DNA from: an uncultured Bacteroidales bacterium
GTDB taxonomy: Bacteria; Bacteroidota; Bacteroidia; Bacteroidales; UBA4417
Length of the DNA stretch: 5,012 nucleotides
Direction: 5' to 3'
Assembly: GCA_903917425.1 (NCBI GenBank)
Contig: CAIXAQ010000737.1
Coordinates: 1 to 5,012, forward strand
Each line of letters starts with the position of its first letter. Within the stretch, counting starts at the first letter, position 1. Both the position numbers and the translations under genes were made by a program. Positions 1 through 5,012 of the stretch are shown piece after piece. The notes under the pieces were generated by a model, which was not told the DNA's origin, did not search any database, and saw only the letters and a program-made list of their open reading frames with translations.

Positions 1-1038
1 ATTTTCGAAGTTAGGTGTAAAGATTCCCGTACCCACTTTTTCCTGAATTTCCCGAACAGTCCAGAACCGGCCATCTTCTATTTCCCGTCGATTGAAAACC
101 GGTGTCGCATTGTATAATGCAATAAAGCTAAAAACCAATTCCGATTCCACCTCAGTTTCCCATTTATACTGTGTCAACGGCAAAGGCTGCAGGCCGGTAA
201 TATTGAGTTCTTCAGCTGTTTCGCGCGTTAAAGCCTGCTCGATTGTTTCTCCCAAATCAACATGTCCGCCAACCGAAGTGTCCCATTTCCCAGCCTGGGT
301 ATCTTTGTGCATGGCCCTTTTTTGTAGATAAATAGCTCCTTTGCTGTTGTAAATATGCAGATGAACTACCGGGTGTAATTTGCCGGGTCCGCTGTGAGCA
401 GCCTGGCGCGTGGTGCGTCCTGTAATTGTGCCTTTTCCGTCGACTAAAGGAAGCCATTCAACATTCTTTTTTGGCTTTTGCTTAAACCTGGCTGAAAGAT
501 ACTGCCAAGCGAAATACAGGCCAAATAATATGTATAAAAACGCCCCGCTGATAAATGCCCATGCTTCCTTGCTCATGTAAAACGCCGAAAACACGATCAA
601 CAGAGTATATGAAAGCATCATCCAGAAAAGAAATTTCATAGTTTGCTGCATGGCTTTTTCTGCCCCGGCCGGCATCTTCATATCGCCCATATATCGCTGG
701 GTGTATATCATCATGATGTTTTTTCTGCTGAAAGCCGAGAATCCGAGTATTGCACACAATATCAGGTTGATGATGGCAGGTTTGAGCTTGAAGAATATTT
801 CATCTTTCAATACAATCGATATTCCGCCTAAAGCTACCAGTAATAAGGTGTCAAAAAAGACAAACCTGTCAAAGCGCCTTTCACGGATAAAAATCCACGC
901 TAGTTGCCCGATACCGAAAATTACGGCTACTGCCACACCCGCTTCAGTCGACCAGAATTCGTCAACAACAATAAAAACCAAAATGGGAAGCAGACCAGGA
1001 AGGAGTTTTTTAAAGAGATTCAGTTGATTGGGTTCCAT
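1..1038 (-). CDS. YciB/IspZ-like membrane domain fused to a NUDIX hydrolase (3' end missing)
   Basis: One uninterrupted frame of 346 codons runs from the ATG at 1038 to the left edge with no stop, so the C-terminus lies outside the window. Residues 1-186 hold five or six hydrophobic segments (about 9-25, 31-49, 61-78, 86-103, 132-153, 158-180). They resemble the inner-membrane septation protein YciB/IspZ, notably around GGISIVLKDEIFFKLKP at 71-87. Residues 193-346 form a NUDIX domain whose box starts GGHVDLGE (257-264) and continues RETAEELNI (272-280). This keeps the metal-binding REx2EE core, with Asn in place of the usual Gly near the end. The flanks (HPVVHLHIYNSKG, GKWDTSVGG) resemble stand-alone Bacteroidota NUDIX proteins of the IPP-isomerase/YfcD-like type. 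The substrate is unknown. YciB proteins are linked to cell envelope and division, so a membrane-tethered nucleotide or isoprenoid-diphosphate hydrolase is only an inference. A single-base sequencing error could fuse two genes, but the linker (about 184-192) reads cleanly. Upstream frame through the repeat array has no start codon. Confidence 0.85.
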   Translation of the reverse strand, partial: MEPNQLNLFKKLLPGLLPILVFIVVDEFWSTEAGVAVAVIFGIGQLAWIFIRERRFDRFVFFDTLLLVALGGISIVLKDEIFFKLKPAIINLILCAILGFSAFSRKNIMMIYTQRYMGDMKMPAGAEKAMQQTMKFLFWMMLSYTLLIVFSAFYMSKEAWAFISGAFLYILFGLYFAWQYLSARFKQKPKKNVEWLPLVDGKGTITGRTTRQAAHSGPGKLHPVVHLHIYNSKGAIYLQKRAMHKDTQAGKWDTSVGGHVDLGETIEQALTRETAEELNITGLQPLPLTQYKWETEVESELVFSFIALYNATPVFNRREIEDGRFWTVREIQEKVGTGIFTPNFEN

Positions 1039-1047
1039 GGATTTAAT

Positions 1048-1131
1048 TGAGGATTGCGGATTTCGGATTGCAGATTTCGGATTGCGGATGTCGGATTGGG
1101 GATTTCGGATTTTCGATTTTCGATTTTTGAT
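1048..1131. repeat. Heptanucleotide tandem repeat, 12 units, consensus TTCGGAT
   Basis: Twelve consecutive 7-bp units, all ending in GAT, fill this stretch with no slippage. On the plus strand they are TGAGGAT, TGCGGAT, TTCGGAT, TGCAGAT, TTCGGAT, TGCGGAT, GTCGGAT, TGGGGAT, TTCGGAT, TTTCGAT, TTTCGAT and TTTTGAT. Decayed copies of 7-8 bp continue to about 1154. The units nearest the YciB-NUDIX start codon are GC-richer and alternate TGCGGAT with TTCGGAT. The distal ones decay towards T-runs. On the minus strand the unit reads ATCCGAA, and the array ends about 9 bp before the ATG at 1038, so it would lie in the 5' leader of that gene. Function unknown. Confidence 0.9.
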
Positions 1132-1229
1132 TTTTTGATTTTAAATTTTTGGATTTATAAAAAACCTTGAACAGCGATCCAATCTGCGAAGTGAATGTTG
1201 CTTAAAGCATGACGATATTTTTTTTAAAC

Positions 1230-1263
1230 AAAAAAAGGAGCCCTTAGCGTAAGAACTCCTTTT
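1230..1263 (-). terminator. Rho-independent terminator of rny
   Basis: On the minus strand the arm AAAAGGAGTTCTTA is joined by the loop CGC to TAAGGGCTCCTTTT. This gives a 14-bp stem with two G-U pairs, followed directly by a run of T (seven in total). It begins 16 nt past the rny stop codon. It is oriented to end the zapB-like/zapA/6S/rny unit and insulates the YciB-NUDIX gene downstream. On the plus strand the hairpin is followed by only a short T run, so it should act mainly in one direction. Confidence 0.93.
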
Positions 1264-1279
1264 CAGAAAATACATTGAT

Positions 1280-2845
1280 TTACTTTGCGAAACTGATAGC
1301 CCTGGTTTCACGGATTACCGTGATTTTAATCTGCCCGGGATAGGTCATTTCTTCCTGTATTTTACGCGAAAGATCGAATGCTATCTGGTTTGATTCTTCA
1401 TCCGTAACCTTATCCGCACCTACAATTACGCGCAATTCGCGTCCGGCCTGGATGGCATAGGTTTTAACGACACCGGGGTAGGAGAGGGCTATTTCTTCAA
1501 GTTTATTCAAACGTTGAATGTAGGCTTCAACCACCTCGCGGCGGGCACCCGGACGAGCACCGGAAATGGCATCACAAACCTGAACGATAGGAGCAATAAG
1601 GGTTTCCATTTCAATTTCGTCGTGGTGAGCACCAATGGCATTGCAGATATCTGGTTGCTCTTTATATTCCTTGGCAATTTTCATTCCGAGGATAGCATGT
1701 GGTAATTCGGCATCGTTTTCGGCTACTTTCCCGATATCATGGAGAAGTCCGGCACGCTTTGCTTTCTTAACATTAAGGCCGAGTTCGGCAGCCATGGTAG
1801 CGCATAGGTTTGCCACTTCGCGCGAATGCTGCAAAAGGTTCTGCCCGTATGATGAGCGGTATTTCATCCGGCCTATCAGCCTGATCAATTCAGGATGCAG
1901 GCCATGGATACCTAAATCTATAGTAGTGCGTTTACCTGCTTCGATAATTTCCTGCTCAACCTGTTTTTTTGTTTTGGCTACTACTTCTTCGATACGGGCC
2001 GGGTGAATACGGCCATCGGTTACCAGTTTGTGTAGCGACAGGCGCGCGATTTCGCGTCTTACAGGATCGAAACCGGAAAGGATGATGGCATCAGGTGAAT
2101 CGTCGATGATAATTTCAATACCAGTAAGGGCTTCGAGAGCACGAATATTACGCCCTTCGCGACCGATAATGCGCCCTTTTATTTCTTCACTTTCAATATT
2201 AAAAACAGAAACGGTATTCTCGATGGTTTGCTCGGCTGCTGTACGCTGAATAGTTTCAACAATGATCTTTTTAGCTTCGTTGTTGGCTCTCAGTTTAGCT
2301 TCGTCGATAATGTCGTTGATAGATGCCATAGCCTGCGTACGGGCTTCATCTTTCATGTTGTCGATCAGTTGGTTCTTGGCAGCGTCCGCTGTAAGTCCCG
2401 AAATGAATTCGAGTTGCTCAATGTACTGTTTATGAGCTTTATCTATTTCAAGTTGTTTGCGGTTAATAGTTTCTTTCTGCTGATCCAGGTTTACCTTTGA
2501 TTCATTAACTTCTTTCTGAAGTTTTTGGACTTCTTCGTTCTTTTTCTGAATTTCGTCGTGACGCTGGTTCAGTTGTTGCTCGCGCTGTTTCTGACGGTTT
2601 TCGTTTTTTGCGATCAGGTTGTTTTTTTCCTGAGTCATGTTTTCGTGATCCGTCTTAAGCTGAAGGTATTTCTCCTTTGCCTGCAGCATCTTTTCTTTTT
2701 TGATCATTTCCGCTTTTTCTTCAGCGTCTTGCAGTAAGTGGATGCTCTTTTTTTCGATCGACTTACGCAGTAAGGTGGTTGCCAGAGCGAGTCCGGCACC
2801 TAACCCGAAAATAGCTGTGATGACAGCTACTAAAATATTGCCCAT
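1280..2845 (-). CDS. rny: Ribonuclease Y
   Basis: RNase Y is a membrane-anchored endoribonuclease that starts bulk mRNA decay. From the ATG at 2845 the protein has 521 residues, matching the family norm of about 520. Residues 1-25 form the N-terminal membrane anchor. About 30-210 are a charged, Glu/Lys/Gln-rich coiled coil. A KH RNA-binding domain carries GRIIGREGRNIR at 224-235. The HD phosphohydrolase domain follows, with His340, the HD pair His369-Asp370 in LLHDIGK, His407-His408 in GAHHDE, and Asp425 in VCDAISGARPGARRE. The C-terminal region ends in ISFAK. The frame stays open upstream to 3019, with further ATGs at 2929 and 3019. Those starts would place coding sequence inside the structured RNA at 2900-3110 and add a second hydrophobic stretch absent from typical family members, so 2845 is preferred. 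No Shine-Dalgarno is visible, as is usual in this phylum. A strong terminator follows. Confidence 0.97.
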   Translation of the reverse strand: MGNILVAVITAIFGLGAGLALATTLLRKSIEKKSIHLLQDAEEKAEMIKKEKMLQAKEKYLQLKTDHENMTQEKNNLIAKNENRQKQREQQLNQRHDEIQKKNEEVQKLQKEVNESKVNLDQQKETINRKQLEIDKAHKQYIEQLEFISGLTADAAKNQLIDNMKDEARTQAMASINDIIDEAKLRANNEAKKIIVETIQRTAAEQTIENTVSVFNIESEEIKGRIIGREGRNIRALEALTGIEIIIDDSPDAIILSGFDPVRREIARLSLHKLVTDGRIHPARIEEVVAKTKKQVEQEIIEAGKRTTIDLGIHGLHPELIRLIGRMKYRSSYGQNLLQHSREVANLCATMAAELGLNVKKAKRAGLLHDIGKVAENDAELPHAILGMKIAKEYKEQPDICNAIGAHHDEIEMETLIAPIVQVCDAISGARPGARREVVEAYIQRLNKLEEIALSYPGVVKTYAIQAGRELRVIVGADKVTDEESNQIAFDLSRKIQEEMTYPGQIKITVIRETRAISFAK

Positions 2846-2899
2846 TTCGTATTGGTTATTAGGGTTAAACAAATAACCGGGCAAGGATAGCAAGAAGAG

Positions 2900-3110
2900 A
2901 AAAGAAAAACCCGCAGTTAATTTATGCATTTTGGGAAACCCCAAAACGACAAGATTAGGCTGCCTGAAACCGTCGGACTTCCAATGTTCCCCGAAGAGAA
3001 TCCTTATACCCGAAAGCATAAGGTAAGGCCTGTCCTGTTATCTCAATGGCTTCGCCCGATTGTAAATATGTTGAGTTTCCAAACGGATTAAATTAACGCG
3101 GGTTTTAATC
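2900..3110 (-). ncRNA. ssrS: 6S RNA (RNA polymerase regulator), between zapA and rny
   Basis: The roughly 300-nt gap between zapA and the true rny start folds as one long rod. The arm AAAACCCGC+GTTAATTTA (3106-3089) pairs with TAAATTAAC+GCGGGTTTT (2924-2906), giving 18 bp with one bulged T. Further in, TTTGGAAAC (3083-3075) pairs with GTTTCC-C-AAA (2939-2930). Past a bubble come short helices (3063-3060 with 2952-2949; 3056-3054 with 2960-2958; 3050-3048 with 2964-2962; 3035-3032 with 2978-2975). The tip is a 9-bp hairpin capped by a TTCG tetraloop (3023-3002). The 3' arm runs into a T-rich tract (2909-2901), a likely transcript end. Length of about 205-210 nt, a closing stem, a large bubble and an apical stem match 6S RNA, which binds the housekeeping RNA polymerase holoenzyme in stationary phase. 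Its position beside zapA also fits. Only a partial promoter (TTCTTTG, 3127-3121) is visible, so readthrough from zapA plus processing is possible. The exact ends are estimates. Confidence 0.78.
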
Positions 3111-3136
3111 TTGGTATTTTCAAAGAACGTTGAACA

Positions 3137-3430
3137 TCAGTCTTTTAAAGCTTCGGTCAATATGCTGTCAATGTCTGTTAAAGTGGGCGATAAACTGTTA
3201 GTTACAAATGATGCTTCGTTTTGAGCATGAATTGCAATAGTTGCAAAATGTAGTGCTACCATTGCCAGTAGATCCTGCTTGTCGCTATAACGATAGTTTT
3301 TTGCATAATGACTAATTTGTCCTTCAATAAGTTTTGCAGCTTTACGAATAGTTTCCTCTTCATTACGACCTATAGTCAGCTTGTATGGCCTCCCTTCTAT
3401 TGTAATGGTGATTGGTAATTCGTCTGCCAT
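3137..3430 (-). CDS. zapA: Cell division protein ZapA
   Basis: ZapA binds FtsZ and promotes bundling of protofilaments in the cytoplasmic Z-ring. The 97-residue product is slightly shorter than the E. coli protein (about 109). It begins with the typical beta hairpin ITITIEGRPYKLTIGRNEEE (residues 7-26). The helical segment IRKAAKLIEGQISHYAKNY follows, then the dimerisation helix around QDLLAMVALHFATIAIHAQN (52-71). The C-terminal tail is short and acidic. The start is 6 nt after the stop of the coiled-coil gene upstream, so the two are almost certainly cotranscribed and possibly translationally coupled. The 6S RNA begins about 27 nt after its stop codon. Confidence 0.92.
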   Translation of the reverse strand: MADELPITITIEGRPYKLTIGRNEEETIRKAAKLIEGQISHYAKNYRYSDKQDLLAMVALHFATIAIHAQNEASFVTNSLSPTLTDIDSILTEALKD

Positions 3431-3436
3431 AGGCTG

Positions 3437-3733
3437 TTATATTGTTTTATTGTTTAAAAGATCAATGCATGTATCAAGTTCCCGCAGTAATTCATTTATC
3501 TTCTTTTTGGCTATGGTTGATTCCTTGCCGGTTGGGATTGATTTAGCTATTGTTAGTATTTGAATTTGTTTTTCTAATTCTGTTATTGTTAGCTTATGTT
3601 GCGTTAGTGTATACTCGGTTTCCATGTGTTTTTTCTGAAGCTTGTCCAGGTCATCCTTAAGTTTCTTGTGCCTGAGCGCGAGCTGCCTGCTTTTAATATC
3701 CAGCCCTTTTACCAAATCGCCCAGATCTTCCAT
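3437..3733 (-). CDS. Small coiled-coil protein upstream of zapA, candidate ZapA partner
   Basis: This is a 98-residue cytoplasmic protein with no signal peptide or membrane segment. Residues about 13-62 are a highly charged heptad-rich coiled coil (for example LRHKKLKDDLDKLQKKHMET). A Pro-Gly break follows (SIPTGKES, 65-72), then a C-terminal helix, KKKINELLRELDTCIDLLNN (76-95). I do not recognise a named family from sequence alone. Its tight linkage to zapA suggests a role like ZapB in E. coli or ZauP in Caulobacter, which are coiled-coil proteins that bind ZapA and help bundle FtsZ; this is inference from context and architecture. It is the first gene of the unit, with a good promoter at 3771-3801 and a leader of about 30 nt. 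Confidence 0.85.
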   Translation of the reverse strand: MEDLGDLVKGLDIKSRQLALRHKKLKDDLDKLQKKHMETEYTLTQHKLTITELEKQIQILTIAKSIPTGKESTIAKKKINELLRELDTCIDLLNNKTI

Positions 3734-3770
3734 ACGTCATATTGGTACTTGTTGCTTCATCTATTAGGCG

Positions 3771-3801
3771 CAAAGATAGCTACTAAATGAGAAATTAACA
3801 A
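3771..3801 (-). promoter_or_regulatory. Bacteroidota-type promoter of the zapB-like/zapA/6S/rny unit
   Basis: The minus strand reads TTG at 3801-3799, then 20 bp, then TATCTTTG at 3778-3771. This is an exact match to the Bacteroidota -7 element TAnnTTTG, with a -33 TTG at the expected distance. The predicted transcript start is about 3764-3768, giving a leader of about 30-35 nt before the ATG at 3733. Confidence 0.8.
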
Positions 3802-4042
3802 TAGTATAACATTTTATTCTTTGAAAAAATATTCAGGCAGGTGCAGGGCTCATTTTAGCGGGCATATTGACGATGTTCTGGAATTGAAGAATTTTTACAC
3901 CATACTATGAAAACCAGATTTTTAAATACATTTCAGCGTTTTTTTTTTCGGGTAAACTGAGAAGGTTATTTTCCGGATTACCATAATTCTGATTTATTTA
4001 ACAGTGAAGCATCGGTTAAACCACCGAACGAAAAAATATTAC
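3802..4042. other. Divergent intergenic spacer, no gene recognised
   Basis: This AT-rich spacer between the two divergent promoters holds no open frame with recognisable coding character and no convincing long hairpin. It contains a run of ten T (3939-3948) on the plus strand. Any upstream activating sites for the two transcription units would lie here, but I cannot identify one. Confidence 0.6.
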
Positions 4043-4073
4043 CTGCAAGCGTTTTAAATTTCACTTATATTTG
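4043..4073 (+). promoter_or_regulatory. Bacteroidota-type promoter of the DUF2851 gene
   Basis: TATATTTG at 4066-4073 is an exact match to the -7 consensus TAnnTTTG. A weak -33 element (CTG, one mismatch to TTG) lies 20 bp upstream at 4043-4045. The -7 element ends only 4 nt before the ATG at 4078, so the transcript should start at or within a few bases of the start codon. Confidence 0.65.
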
Positions 4074-4077
4074 CATT

Positions 4078-5012
4078 ATGACTGAGGAATTTTTGCATTA
4101 TATCTGGCAATACCGGCTCTATAGTCCTGATTTGTTTTTGCAAACCGGGGAGCAACTCGAAGTTTTGCATCCGGGCATCCACAATACGGATTCAGGGCCA
4201 GATTTTTTTACTGCTAAAATCAGAATAGGCGAAACCATTTGGGCCGGCAATATTGAAGTTCATATTCAGTCATCCGACTGGAAACGTCATAATCATCAAT
4301 TTGATCCGAGTTACGACAATGTAATTCTGCATGTAGTCTGGCGCGATGATATACCTGTTTACAGAAGCGACGGCGGAGCAATACCAACCCTTGTGCTTGA
4401 TGGACTTTACAACGAAAATTCATGGAAAAATTACCTCCGTTTCATGGCTTCGCAGCAGTGGATACCTTGTGGAAATTTGATTTCGACGGTTGATCCGTTT
4501 ATACGAAACGCCTGGTTCGACAGGGTTTTGGTTGAACGATTGGAACGTAAAGCCTTGCAGGTCGAACATATCTTATTGTTAACCAATAACAATTGGGCAC
4601 AAACCTTTTACCGTTTGCTTGCCAGGAACATGGGTTTTAAGCTGAATAACCAGGCGTTCGAAATGCTTGCCCAATCGCTGCCTTTTCAGTTTTTAGCCAA
4701 ACATTCCAACGATTTATTTCAGCTCGAAGCGATGATTTTCGGGCAGGCCGGTCTGCTCCAGGCTGATTTTGTTGATGATTACCCATTGAAACTCAAAAAC
4801 GAATACAAGTTTCTGCAGCAGAAGTTTGATCTAGCGCCTATCGATTCGCATTTATGGAGATTTATGCGTCTGCATCCCGGAAATTTCCCGACCTTACGTT
4901 TAGCTCAGTTTGCTTCAATCATTCATCATTCGAATGCAATTATAAGCGGTTTGTTTAATTCAAATAATGTAACAGCTTACCGCAAACTCTTTGGAGCTGA
5001 GGCCTCGGAATA
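4078..5012 (+). CDS. DUF2851 family protein (3' end missing)
   Basis: The frame is open for 311 codons from the ATG at 4078 to the right edge. It matches the N-terminal part of the Bacteroidota-specific DUF2851 family, whose members I recall as roughly 420 residues, so about a quarter is missing. Landmarks are the opening MTEEFLHYIWQYRLY, the block HPGIHNTDSGPDFFTAKIRI (31-50), then AGNIEVHIQSSDW (56-68), H71 and H73, and NVILHVVW (81-88). The function of the family is unknown. The Pro-Asp at 41-42, followed about 18 residues later by Glu60-Val-His62 on a probable beta strand, is reminiscent of PD-(D/E)xK nuclease cores, but the usual Lys is His here, so this is only a suggestion. The protein lacks a signal peptide and is probably cytoplasmic. 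The gene diverges from the zap/rny unit and has its own promoter. The start is the first ATG of the frame and is supported by the conserved N-terminus. Confidence 0.88.
   Translation, partial: MTEEFLHYIWQYRLYSPDLFLQTGEQLEVLHPGIHNTDSGPDFFTAKIRIGETIWAGNIEVHIQSSDWKRHNHQFDPSYDNVILHVVWRDDIPVYRSDGGAIPTLVLDGLYNENSWKNYLRFMASQQWIPCGNLISTVDPFIRNAWFDRVLVERLERKALQVEHILLLTNNNWAQTFYRLLARNMGFKLNNQAFEMLAQSLPFQFLAKHSNDLFQLEAMIFGQAGLLQADFVDDYPLKLKNEYKFLQQKFDLAPIDSHLWRFMRLHPGNFPTLRLAQFASIIHHSNAIISGLFNSNNVTAYRKLFGAEASE

Noticed and set aside
650..1027. 125-codon open frame on the plus strand opposite the YciB-like domain
   Set aside because: The opposite strand encodes a clear YciB-like protein in continuous frame with the NUDIX domain; the plus-strand product has no recognisable features.
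1152..1182. Possible promoter for the YciB-NUDIX gene: TTG at 1182-1180, 20 bp, TATAAATC
   Set aside because: Only the TA of the -7 element fits; the TTTG part is absent, so it is too weak to annotate, although a promoter is expected somewhere between the rny terminator and the repeat array.
1199..1209. Inverted repeat TGCTT-A-AAGCA
   Set aside because: The 5-bp arms with a 1-nt centre are too short to support an operator call without other copies.
1635..2249. Open frames on the plus strand opposite the HD and KH domains of rny
   Set aside because: They are antisense shadows of a strongly conserved gene, with no promoter and no recognisable protein features.
2846..3019. N-terminal extension of RNase Y from ATG at 3019 or 2929, the latter giving a signal-like hydrophobic stretch
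   Set aside because: It overlaps the closing stem and body of the structured RNA, exceeds the family length, and would put a second hydrophobic segment before the normal membrane anchor.
3907..3960. 17-codon open frame on the plus strand in the divergent spacer
   Set aside because: It is very short, built around a ten-T run, has no promoter of the Bacteroidota type close by and resembles nothing I know.

Overview
The window looks like chromosomal core DNA from a member of the Bacteroidota, probably Bacteroidia. Base composition is moderate. There are no clear Shine-Dalgarno sites. Two promoters fit the Bacteroidota pattern (TTG, about 20 bp, TAnnTTTG). The gene set also fits: a coiled-coil gene, zapA, a structured RNA and rny in a row, with a DUF2851 gene diverging from them. 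I see no mobile element, CRISPR array, tRNA or rRNA.

Layout from left to right: (1) positions 1-1038, minus strand, hold an unfinished gene that fuses a YciB/IspZ-type membrane domain to a complete-looking NUDIX domain. It has no stop codon inside the window, so its 3' end lies beyond position 1. (2) Positions 1039-1279 are intergenic, with a twelve-copy heptanucleotide tandem repeat just upstream of the fusion gene and a strong intrinsic terminator for rny. (3) Positions 1280-2845, minus strand, encode RNase Y at the family's normal length. (4) Positions about 2900-3110, minus strand, encode a structured RNA of about 210 nt that I read as 6S RNA. (5) Positions 3137-3430 and 3437-3733, minus strand, encode ZapA and a small coiled-coil partner candidate. 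(6) Positions 3734-4077 separate two divergent transcription units and hold a promoter at each end. (7) Position 4078 to the right edge, plus strand, is a DUF2851 protein cut off by the window.

The minus-strand genes from 3733 to 1280 look like one unit: promoter at 3771-3801, zapB-like gene, zapA, 6S RNA, rny, terminator at 1230-1263. It joins Z-ring assembly factors, a probable RNA-polymerase-regulating RNA and a membrane-anchored mRNA-decay nuclease. The YciB-NUDIX gene is probably transcribed separately, because the terminator lies between.

Most of the window is ordinary core genome. The points most worth a second look are the YciB-NUDIX fusion, the heptamer array in its leader, the alternative hairpin that competes with the closing stem of the RNA, and the near-leaderless start of the DUF2851 gene. 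I found no evidence for a wholly new system.
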